From: Succinivibrio dextrinosolvens
GTDB lineage: Bacteria > Pseudomonadota > Gammaproteobacteria > Enterobacterales > Succinivibrionaceae
Assembly: GCF_011065405.1 (NCBI RefSeq)
Contig: NZ_CP047056.1
Coordinates: forward strand, 766,747-830,746
Direction of reading: 5' to 3'
DNA length: 64,000 bases
A program made the translations under genes and the position numbers. Below, one piece after another: positions 28,627-36,901 of this stretch (position 1 is the stretch's first letter; the number at the start of each line of letters is the position of its first letter). Under the pieces are notes generated by a model. The model made no database searches. It was not told where the DNA came from and was given only the letters and a program-made list of their open reading frames with translations.

Positions 28627-29337
28627 ATGAGTAAGAAAATCTTAATAACAGCCGCACTTGTAGCCACCTTAGAACTAACAGCCTGCTCAACTGGTTCTGC
28701 AGACAGATTTGGAACCGCATTAGGTGATATTAAGAAGCTGCAGCAGATTTACACCCTTAACTCTTCAGATATCAGCTCTGTACGTGAAGTTTTAGGCACA
28801 CCTAATTACTCTGCATCTACAGACTCTGGTAAAGATTTATATGTGTATACCTATAAGGTTAATTATCCATTTGAAGGATTAAGCAGTTTTAGCTGGTTCA
28901 ATACATCCATGCATAATAAAGACAATGTATTGAATAATGAAATTGAGGCTGTCCCAACAACGACAAAAATCCTTGCTCTATTAGTAGATAATAATGGCGT
29001 TGTAACTGATGACTACCGTTTTGGCTTTAAGTATATCTTCAGTAAGAAAGCTGCAGAGTCCAACAACAGTTATTGTATTACTGATTTAACTGAATCTGAA
29101 ATGACCGATTATGTGAATTTCTCTCAGTACGAAATCGAATCAGTTGCAGACAAGAATACACTGGCATCAACATTTAATGATGCTTTAAAGACAAGATTAG
29201 AACAACATTTTGGAGGACTTCATAATTTAAACAATCACGTTTCGATTTTAAAAGAGGATGGAGCTTCTGTAGCTTCCCGTCCTAAGATTTCAAAGCAGAC
29301 TTACTGTAATGAGATCACCTGTAATAAACAGTTTTGA
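28627..29337 (+). CDS. Lipoprotein with BamE/SmpA-like motif
   Basis: A 236-residue protein with a lipoprotein signal (MSKKILITAALVATLELTAC, lipobox LTAC), so it should be lipid-anchored. The frame has a TTG one codon before the ATG at 28627. The segment DISSVREVLGTPNYSAS soon after the signal resembles the VRxxLGxP motif of BamE/SmpA-type domains. A Cys pair near residues 168 and 226-231 may form disulfides. It is similar in layout to the following lipoprotein gene, and the two are likely paralogues. Confidence 0.7.
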   Translation: MSKKILITAALVATLELTACSTGSADRFGTALGDIKKLQQIYTLNSSDISSVREVLGTPNYSASTDSGKDLYVYTYKVNYPFEGLSSFSWFNTSMHNKDNVLNNEIEAVPTTTKILALLVDNNGVVTDDYRFGFKYIFSKKAAESNNSYCITDLTESEMTDYVNFSQYEIESVADKNTLASTFNDALKTRLEQHFGGLHNLNNHVSILKEDGASVASRPKISKQTYCNEITCNKQF

Positions 29338-29363
29338 TTTAGGTATTTTAAAGGAAATATATT

Positions 29364-30101
29364 ATGTTCAAGAAAATCGCTTTAGTTTTAGGTCTATTAG
29401 GCTCTGTTCTGATGTTTACAGGTTGTACTACTGCTAATACAACCCGTGACGATAAAATGCTGGATGTTTCTCGTGTTGAGAAGTTTGTAGCAAAAGGAAC
29501 TACTAATCTTTCTGAGGTTAGAGAACTGATTGGCACTCCTGGCATTACAGGAAAAACTATTGACGGCAAGGATTTTGTTGGTTTTGCTGTAGTTGGTAAG
29601 CAGAGTGGTGGAGAAGAGGCTGGTAAGTTTGCTGCATCAGTATTAACCTTTGGTATTGTTGATGATGACGAATCCAGATATACACAGAAAAATGTTTTCT
29701 TTGTGTTAGATGATAACAAGACTGTTCAGGATATTAAGTATGACGGATATGTTTACCTAAGTCAGAAAAACTTCACAGGCTTTGTAAGTTTATGCCAGAG
29801 AAGATTATCTGATGAAGAATTACGCAGCACAACCAATTACTCAAAGGATTACATTATTAACTCATGGAAAAAGTATGTAACAGAAGTTAAGCCTGCAGAT
29901 GTCGTAGCAGTTGCACAGAAAGAGAAAACCACAATTGATAAGCTAGATTATGATGATGTTGAATATCCTGATTTCGGTTTTCCTGCATATCTGCAGATAA
30001 GTGCTCATAACCTGTTCGGTGATTACACCAATGAAGAACTTAACAGCGTAAGTGGCCGACAGGATAAAGACGGCTCAAAGAAGGCTCTGTTAGGTCTATA
30101 A
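29364..30101 (+). CDS. Lipoprotein with BamE/SmpA-like motif, paralogue of the previous gene
   Basis: A 245-residue lipoprotein: signal MFKKIALVLGLLGSVLMFTGC with lipobox FTGC, then NLSEVRELIGTPGITGKTID, the same VRxxLGTP motif as the gene before it. The middle contains a strand-rich region and the C-terminal third is acidic. It starts 26 bases after the upstream stop and ends at a terminator, so the lipoprotein pair is probably an operon. BamE helps assemble outer-membrane proteins; whether these do is unknown, since they are much longer than BamE. Confidence 0.72.
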   Translation: MFKKIALVLGLLGSVLMFTGCTTANTTRDDKMLDVSRVEKFVAKGTTNLSEVRELIGTPGITGKTIDGKDFVGFAVVGKQSGGEEAGKFAASVLTFGIVDDDESRYTQKNVFFVLDDNKTVQDIKYDGYVYLSQKNFTGFVSLCQRRLSDEELRSTTNYSKDYIINSWKKYVTEVKPADVVAVAQKEKTTIDKLDYDDVEYPDFGFPAYLQISAHNLFGDYTNEELNSVSGRQDKDGSKKALLGL

Positions 30102-30124
30102 AGAATTAACATATGCTCCTTAAT

Positions 30125-30159
30125 AAAAAGCAGATCCTATAATGGTCTGCTTTTCTTTT
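30125..30159 (+). terminator. Terminator after the lipoprotein genes
   Basis: AAAAGCAGA pairing with TCTGCTTTT, followed by a T-rich tail (CTTTT), 24 bases after the second lipoprotein stop codon. Confidence 0.8.
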
Positions 30160-30304
30160 AAAAGGAAACATAAAATCCTCAAACAGCGTTGACTCTCTGA
30201 AAGCTCACAGCAATCTTAAAATATTCTTCCTTGCTAATTCATATGAATCATGGGAATATTAAAGATGATTCAGTCTTATTTAAGGAAAAAAAATAATCAA
30301 TAAG

Positions 30305-32140
30305 CCTAGGATAAATATAAAAGTAACACTATAGTCACATTTTATCAATAACTTTGCTTATTGATTGTTCTTTAACAGTAAAATGCCTAGATATTCCTGC
30401 TTTATATATATTATAATAGCACTATATAGTGTTATGTAATCTTTAAAACAAGGTGTTTTGTATGGCATTTATCCGAATTCAGAAATTAAAAAAGGATGAA
30501 AGTGGAAAAATTCTGTCTGGTTCTGCATCCATTATTGATGTGAATTATGATCCAAAAGCAAAATACCATGCGCAGCAAAGAGTTCGAGAAAAGCTTGGTA
30601 AGGTTATTGAACTCTACAGTAAACGCTGTGGTTTATTTCAATCACCAACTAGAGGTCTTGTTATCTATGATGCTGATACCGATAGATTTTCTTCTCCTCT
30701 GACCAGAGAGGCAGCTGAAGAGCAGTTTAATGACGAAAAGCTCATAGAGCAGATTTTTCCTTCTGCAGATGTACATACTGTATTCGGAGACGGTTATCTA
30801 GTTGCTGAGGTATTGAAGAGTTCTGGATTATGGGATGTAATCTGTACCGCCTTTCCTGAAAAAGTTACACAGGAGAGATTATTCTGTCATCTAATTTACG
30901 GAATACTTCGTGATGGTTCCAGAATAAGCTGTGAAGATTTTATAGCAAAATCTTTTCTTTTCTACTGTGTACAGGACATTCCTTTATCGAGTCTAAAATC
31001 TGATACAAGATACTTTTCGGCTATGGGTGAAGATTCTGCAAGAATGGACTTCTTCAGAGCATACTGCGATTACATGAGAAAACAGAATCCATCTTTTGGC
31101 AAGGGCTGCTTTGTTGATTCCACTCCGCTTCCAAATAAAATTGATTCTCCTTTTAACGCTCTGTGTTCTCACGGTGTAGCTTCAACCTCTATACAGATGC
31201 GACTTGTAATGGTTCTTGATGAAGAAACACTGCAACCTATTTGGTACGACGTTATCCCTGGTAATATTTTAGATATCAGTACACTAAAACTATCAGCAAA
31301 GACGTAGAGGTAAGTCTGGGTATTACAATCAACGGATATACTCTGGATGCAGGTTATGCATCTAAAGAGCTGATTATGGCTTTTGAACTCCAGAAAGAAC
31401 AGGAGCCTATTCCAGAAAAGAAGTATCTTGTAAGGATGCCTTCCAAAAGAGGATATCCCTACAGGGAACTTTATCAGGAGTTTAAAGAGCAGTTTAATCA
31501 GGCTAAATACAGTTTTGTCAGAGGAGGACATATATACTTTGGCAGAGCTGTAACCAAGATGATATTTGGTACGCCGGTTCGCTGCTATGTATATGTCGAT
31601 AAGTACAATGCTTTAAAAGGTCATACTTCATATATGATGGAGCATCCTGAAGAATATGAGGCATTAACAAATCGGGAAAAGAACTGGTACCAGGCTAAAT
31701 TCGGCTATTTTGTACTTATAGCAAATTACCTAAAAACACCATCTCAGATGCTTGATGAATACTTTTGCAGAACCAATATTGAAACCGCTTTTAAGACGGA
31801 TAAAGAGTACCTGAAGCTACTGCCTTTATGTAAATGGAGTGATTTGACTGTAAGAGGAAAAATCCTCAGTGATGTTATAGATTCCATCTTAAGAAGCAAA
31901 ATTCAGCAGATAAGAAAAGGCTCAGTATACTCATTGTCAGCAATGATTGGTAAATGTCAGTCACTAATGTGTTTCCGAGACAAAAACTCTGAGCAGGTAT
32001 ATGTTGAGGTGGCAAACAAGCAGGTTAGGACCTGCTATGAGGAATTGGGAGTAACAGTACCTCAAAAGATCGATCTGAAATCATATATGACCGATCTTTT
32101 TGATCAAAATTTATAGTGTTACTTTTGTGTTTATCTTAGG
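30305..32140 (+). mobile_element. IS4/IS1634-type insertion sequence, copy 2
   Basis: A 1836-base element with the same 29-base inverted ends as copy 1 and a different 5-base target duplication, ATAAG, at 30300-30304 and 32141-32145. It is in the same orientation as copy 1 and sits 58 bases before the csm6 start. One extra A and one substitution (near 31940) are the only differences from copy 1 that I noticed. Confidence 0.94.
30462..32116 (+). CDS. DDE transposase of IS copy 2, expressed only through a -1 frameshift
   Basis: First frame from the ATG at 30462 to a stop at 31305-31307, with the first catalytic Asp in CFVDSTPLPN. The second frame is open from 31265 to 32116, with the second Asp in LDAGYASKEL and Glu in RTNIETAFK. 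A -1 slip at CTA-AAA-C (31284-31290) would join them into one ~550-residue IS4-superfamily transposase reading through GNILDISTLK into SKDVEVSLGI. Both genomic copies share this arrangement, so it is either programmed frameshifting or a shared defect. Confidence 0.75.
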
Positions 32141-32198
32141 ATAAGTTAATTGCTTATTAAGTAAGCTAAAACATCATCGGATTTATTAGGATGTGAAA

Positions 32199-33629
32199 AT
32201 GTCAAAAAAAGTTTTATTTTCCCCTATAGGCGGAAACGATCCTATTTCTCAGAAAAACTGCTTTGATGGTTCTATGCTGCATATATGCAGACATTACAGA
32301 CCAGACATAGTATATCTGTATCTTTCAGCAGATATGCTAACCACTGAAGATAAAGATCACCGTTATACAGAATCACTCAAGCTTCTTTCAACAAAACTGA
32401 ATCAGCCTATTGAAGTAAAACTTATTACCAGACCAGAGCTGACAGATCCACATGACTTTAACTACTTCTTCGAAGACTTTAGAAACGAGATAAAAGCTAT
32501 AGTTTCATCACTGGATGAGGATGACAAGCTGCTGATCAATATTTCATCCGGAACTCCTGGGATGAAAAGCGCTCTGAACGTAATGTCCACATTAGGTGAG
32601 TTCAGATGCACATGTATTCAGATTCCTAATCCGGAAATAAAACGCACCTACAATGAAAATTATGACCTAAATACCCTTTGGGAATTAGATCCGGACAATG
32701 AAGATACAGCAAAAAACCGCAGCACTGTGGTTAAATGTCCTAATCTGCTCTTATTAAAGGGAGAACAGACTATAAAGTCCTTCCTAAGACAGTATGACTA
32801 TCATGCAGCATATTCTCTGGCAAAAGATCTTGAGAAGACTCACTCCAAGGAAGCTGTTGCAAGATATATTGATTATCTTGAGTTTGCAAAAGAACGCAGC
32901 GCTTTTAAGAATGTTAGTTCTTTAGAGCACAAATTAAAGGATGTCTCAGAACTGTTACCTATCTCGGGACTAAACAGAGCTGTATTTGAATATGCATTAC
33001 TGTGCGATTTAAAGTGGAAACGAGGAGAATTGTCTGACTTTGTCCGCTCATTATCGCCACTGATTCAGGAACTGTTTCTGAGAGTCGTGGATGAGAACAT
33101 TTACCCTGTTTCATTAAAGCTGATTAAGGATAAAAACGAACTAGTTCCTAGCAGGAAAAAAAGTAACAAGAAGGACAGAATTGAAGGAGACAGTCATGAA
33201 GTCTGGGATTTTGCCACAATGGAAATTCTTGCAGAACATGATGAAACTGTAAGGTCCATTCTTAATGTTTTTAAAAAATACTTTAAAAGAAATTTTTACT
33301 CTGAAGACAGATATACCTATGTTTCCTCTGAAAGCCTATATAGGATTATTGATGAATTAGATAAAGATAAAGAGCTGAGAAATGACGTCTACACACTGCG
33401 AAATGATGTCGAAAGCTCAGTCAGAAATCTTCTGGCTCACAAGATTGTCTACATTGACGAGGACTGGATTAAACGTTCCACCGGAAATCTGAATGAAGAG
33501 AAGATCATGAAGCTGATAAAGAAAGTCTTCCGTTACACAGATGTTAATGTAAAAGATGAGTACTGGGACTCATATGACAGAATGAATGATTTTATTATTG
33601 CCAAGATTGAAGGATTGAAAATCAGCTAA
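32199..33629 (+). CDS. csm6: Csm6-type CARF-HEPN ribonuclease
   Basis: A 476-residue ancillary effector. The N-terminal ~160 residues are a CARF domain: KVLFSPIGGNDPIS at the start and the ring-nucleotide-binding motif ISSGTPGMKSALNV near residues 116-129. The C-terminal part is HEPN, with the catalytic R-x4-H as Arg409/His414 in VRNLLAHKI. Proteins of this architecture cut RNA non-specifically when cyclic oligoadenylate made by Cas10 binds the CARF dimer. The frame opens with GTG at 32193, but the ATG at 32199 with AGGA upstream is preferred. IS copy 2 lies immediately upstream and may have changed its promoter. Confidence 0.9.
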   Translation: MSKKVLFSPIGGNDPISQKNCFDGSMLHICRHYRPDIVYLYLSADMLTTEDKDHRYTESLKLLSTKLNQPIEVKLITRPELTDPHDFNYFFEDFRNEIKAIVSSLDEDDKLLINISSGTPGMKSALNVMSTLGEFRCTCIQIPNPEIKRTYNENYDLNTLWELDPDNEDTAKNRSTVVKCPNLLLLKGEQTIKSFLRQYDYHAAYSLAKDLEKTHSKEAVARYIDYLEFAKERSAFKNVSSLEHKLKDVSELLPISGLNRAVFEYALLCDLKWKRGELSDFVRSLSPLIQELFLRVVDENIYPVSLKLIKDKNELVPSRKKSNKKDRIEGDSHEVWDFATMEILAEHDETVRSILNVFKKYFKRNFYSEDRYTYVSSESLYRIIDELDKDKELRNDVYTLRNDVESSVRNLLAHKIVYIDEDWIKRSTGNLNEEKIMKLIKKVFRYTDVNVKDEYWDSYDRMNDFIIAKIEGLKIS

Positions 33630-33654
33630 TTCACGACACTTCTGTTCATAACTA

Positions 33655-33670
33655 ATGACAGGGGTGTCAT
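33655..33670 (+). terminator. Short palindrome after csm6
   Basis: ATGACA-GGGG-TGTCAT followed by a T-rich stretch, 26 bases after the csm6 stop. A weak terminator candidate that would separate csm6 from the CARF-sigma54 gene. Confidence 0.4.
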
Positions 33671-33832
33671 ATTTATTTTGATATATCTGTATTTTTCAGG
33701 CAAACACCATAATTTAGTACAAATAACTTCTTGATTTATAGAAGTATAGGCTTATTATTTGTATAGAAAAATTTATTATATTTAATAAAATATTATTAAA
33801 TATAATGAGACTAATGAAAGAAGAGGCCTATT

Positions 33833-35386
33833 ATGACAGAAGCAGAATCAGATTTGCCTATATACGTAAGCTGGATTGGTACAACAGATATTTACTGTAT
33901 GGAATCCTGGAGAGTAACAGAAGGGCTTGATCCTGCTCCTGACAACTCCAGCAGACTCACCGTTCCTTTTAAAGAAGAACCCGGACTGAACGGACCAATA
34001 AGAACCTTCACAGACAACAAAAAATTCTCAAAAATTTATCTTCTGTCCAGCAAAGAATACGAATCTATTTCCTCTCAGGTAAAAGACTGGATCTGCCGAG
34101 GAACTAAAAGTAAATGTCAGATTATCAACACACCAGTTGAAGATCCAACCTCTTATGATGAGGTATACAAGGCTTTGGATAAATTTTTATCCAAATACTG
34201 GAGTGCGGATACTGCTTCACGATTTGTATTTAATTTAACGCCAGGAACTCCTGCCATGCAGGCTATCCTCTTCTACATGTCTCAGGTGAGGTATTCAGGA
34301 GGAAAAACATATCGCACCGTTCCCCAAAAATATGCCAGGAACAATAAACAGATCCTTGAGGTAACAGCTCCTTTCAGCTTAAAACCGGATTTATATCTGA
34401 ATACCCAGACAGAATGTCCACAGTCTGATGAAATTGAAAAAGTAATAGAGCTATATGCCCCAGTAAAAGCAATCAATATTCTGCTGTTAGGTGAAAGCGG
34501 TGTAGGTAAGTCATCTGCAGCAGAAAAGATCCATTACCGCTGCGGAGGAAAGAAGGATAACTTTATTACAGCAAACTGTGCAGAGCTTGCCGCAGGTGAT
34601 GCCAATATGTTCAGAGCAGAACTGTTTGGAGCAAAGAAAGGATCTTTTACAGGCTGTACTGAAGATAAGACAGGATTATTTGAACAGGCTCAGAACGGAA
34701 CAATCTTTCTAGATGAAGTTGCAGAGATTCCTTTACCAAGTCAATCGGTACTTTTACGTGCTCTTCAGAATAAAGAAATTATGAGCATCGGCAGTAAAAA
34801 AGAGGTCAGACTGAATAATGTCAGAGTTATATCGGCAACCAATCATAATCTCCTTGAGGATGTAAAAAACGGAAAATTCAGAGAGGATCTGTATTATCGA
34901 CTGGCAATGTGCTCTATCACTCTGCCTAATCTTAGAGAAATAGCCTGTACTAACAGAGAGTATTTTAGACAACTGGTTACGACCATTTTGAACGATCTTA
35001 AAAAAGAAGACCCTAAGCTCAAAGACACAGATTTTAAACTGACTCAGGATGCCTGGGACTGTCTTTTGAGCAGCCAGTGGCCAGGTAATATCAGACAGTT
35101 GCGACATGTGCTGCTGTTATCTACTGTATATGCGTTAAATACAGGTAAATCCGAGATCAATGGTAAGATTATCTCCTTACACCTCTCTAAAGTAACCACA
35201 GTATCTTCCAGTAGTTCACCGGCAGATGATTTTATTCCTAATGATCTTAATCAGTGGCTTGCAGAGCAGAAAGACAAGATTATAAAAAACGCCTTGAAAT
35301 TAACCAGAGATAATACTTCAAAAGCAGCGAAGATACTGGGAATGAATGAGCAGACACTATACTCTTATCTGAAAAAGGCTAAGTAA
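33833..35386 (+). CDS. CARF-domain sigma54-dependent transcription activator (RtcR-like)
   Basis: A 517-residue three-part regulator. Residues 1-~190 are a CARF-like sensor with VFNLTPGTPAMQAILFYMS (about 133-151), the same GTPxM motif seen in the neighbouring Csm6. Residues ~205-440 are a sigma54 AAA+ domain: Walker A GESGVGKS (220-227), the sigma54-contact loop GSFTGC (270-275, consensus GAFTGA), Walker B GTIFLDE (289-295) and WPGNIRQLRHVL (416-427). Residues ~484-513 are a Fis-type helix-turn-helix. Domain order is that of RtcR, whose CARF binds RNA-derived ligands, but no rtcA/rtcB genes are here. Next to Csm6 and a cyclase-competent Cas10, it is probably switched by cyclic oligoadenylate. 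Targets are unknown. Confidence 0.85.
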   Translation: MTEAESDLPIYVSWIGTTDIYCMESWRVTEGLDPAPDNSSRLTVPFKEEPGLNGPIRTFTDNKKFSKIYLLSSKEYESISSQVKDWICRGTKSKCQIINTPVEDPTSYDEVYKALDKFLSKYWSADTASRFVFNLTPGTPAMQAILFYMSQVRYSGGKTYRTVPQKYARNNKQILEVTAPFSLKPDLYLNTQTECPQSDEIEKVIELYAPVKAINILLLGESGVGKSSAAEKIHYRCGGKKDNFITANCAELAAGDANMFRAELFGAKKGSFTGCTEDKTGLFEQAQNGTIFLDEVAEIPLPSQSVLLRALQNKEIMSIGSKKEVRLNNVRVISATNHNLLEDVKNGKFREDLYYRLAMCSITLPNLREIACTNREYFRQLVTTILNDLKKEDPKLKDTDFKLTQDAWDCLLSSQWPGNIRQLRHVLLLSTVYALNTGKSEINGKIISLHLSKVTTVSSSSSPADDFIPNDLNQWLAEQKDKIIKNALKLTRDNTSKAAKILGMNEQTLYSYLKKAK

Positions 35387-35584
35387 TCTTAGTAAACAGA
35401 ACAAAAGCTTTAATAGTTGAGAGAAATGCCGTTTTCTCTAAGGAAAACAGCAAGTCATCAAGCAGACTGAAGTTATAGAAAATATTACACATCGAGAACA
35501 TAGCTGTCATTGCAACGGAGTAAATAAACAACAGCTATAAACAATCACAGATTCAGAATAGGATCCTCCTGAGTGTTGTAAAAT

Positions 35585-36448
35585 TTACCCTCTACTAGAC
35601 TGCCATATTGTAAAAACAAAGGAAAATAGAGTTGATAAAGTTGCAACAATAGATAAATACAGCATTAAATTGTTTAGCCTGTCTATTTTCTTGCTGTTTT
35701 CCAATCTGGATATTTCTCTTAACTTTTCTTCCATCTCTCTGACAGAATCTTCTATACCGAAATGAGTATATAAATCCTCCCACATAAAAAACAGTTCTAT
35801 TACACGATTTGTCTGAAGAGGCTTTCTATAAAAGTAACGCGTTTTCCAATCCTGCATTTCACTATAGGTTTTAATCGCAAGTTTTGGATTAGCTGTAATT
35901 CGCCTTACGAACTCATCAAGCTTATAGACATAGGCATTAGCCAGAATATAAATCAGAGCAAGTCTACAGCTGGAGCATTCAATAATTGGAGCAATCTGAG
36001 AGATTATCAGTTCCTGATTGTTAACAATAAGATTAGAACACTTTCTCTGGACCTGAGGAGAATTCCTATCACAAGTTACCTGACTAACAATATTCTTTTT
36101 AATCTCTAGCAACTTAGATTTATTCTGAAATCTCTCGTCAGAATCACTCTCCCTAAAGACTTCAAGATTATTATCCTGATTTCTTCTAACAGAATATTTA
36201 AGTCCGAATAGTTTTATTAACAGAACATCCCAGTTTCCATAAATTGAATCATCCTCAAAATTAGGCAATTCCTGATTATTCTTTACGACAGATACAAAAA
36301 ATTCACTATAAAGTGCATCCTTAAAAAAGCGAATCATCCATTTTTTTGTTTGACCGTTCAAAAACCAGCATTCGTGAACAGATCTCCAGGAGTGTGGTTC
36401 ATATTCACCGTTCAAAAAATCTTTTTCAATGTTTTTACTATCTGACAT
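35585..36448 (-). CDS. Unknown protein with C-terminal membrane anchor
   Basis: A 287-residue protein, convergent with the CARF-sigma54 gene. Residues 1-~225 are soluble and rich in aromatic residues (for example KKWMIRFFKDALYSEFFVSV). A predicted coiled coil (MEEKLREISRLENSKKIDRL) leads into a single transmembrane helix near the end (LYLSIVATLSTLFSFVFTIW). The layout faintly recalls CorA-like or other membrane effectors found with type III CRISPR, but the CorA GMN motif is absent and I recognise no family. The frame opens with TTG at 36493; the ATG at 36448 has GGA upstream. Its place at the edge of the island suggests, but does not show, a defence role. Confidence 0.6.
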   Translation of the reverse strand: MSDSKNIEKDFLNGEYEPHSWRSVHECWFLNGQTKKWMIRFFKDALYSEFFVSVVKNNQELPNFEDDSIYGNWDVLLIKLFGLKYSVRRNQDNNLEVFRESDSDERFQNKSKLLEIKKNIVSQVTCDRNSPQVQRKCSNLIVNNQELIISQIAPIIECSSCRLALIYILANAYVYKLDEFVRRITANPKLAIKTYSEMQDWKTRYFYRKPLQTNRVIELFFMWEDLYTHFGIEDSVREMEEKLREISRLENSKKIDRLNNLMLYLSIVATLSTLFSFVFTIWQSSRG

Positions 36449-36901
36449 ACGGAAATCCAAAGGGAAAAAAGAGTATATTTGAGGTATAGCCAATAGTATA
36501 GTATTTTTTTCTTAATACCGTAAACCACGAAAAAAAAAGCGCACAGGTCTGACATATTCTTGAGACTCATCACAAATCAGACATTTTTTATAAAAATTAT
36601 TTCTCAAAGATAACAGAAACAAATCAGTCATTCTCAATTCTCACTAAATTCCACATGACGACTCACCACTGCTAGAGACGGTTTGTATAATACATTGTCT
36701 GTCATTTGACCGATTTCAGTCAGACAGAATAACTATCCTCCATATTTCAGTCAGAAAAATGATTAAACAAAACCGCATAAACATCACTTATCACATTTAT
36801 TCACAAGTATTAAAAAAAAACTAAGATATACTTAAAGTAGATTTAAATCAGTCAATATAACTATATATAACCATCAATCAAACAAACATATCGGAGTTTT
36901 T
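36449..36901. promoter_or_regulatory. Divergent intergenic region with a direct repeat
   Basis: About 450 bases between the membrane-anchored protein and the kinase pseudogene. ATTTCAGTCAGA occurs twice (36713-36724 and 36744-36755), 31 bases apart, with a -10-like TATAAT at 36686-36691 nearby. These may be regulator sites for the downstream acid-sugar operon. Confidence 0.4.

Noticed and set aside
23532-32140. The CRISPR array as cargo of a composite transposon
   Set aside because: The two IS copies each have their own target duplication and the outer flanks do not match.
35585-36448. CorA-type type III effector
   Set aside because: Only one terminal membrane helix and no GMN motif, so the name cannot be supported.
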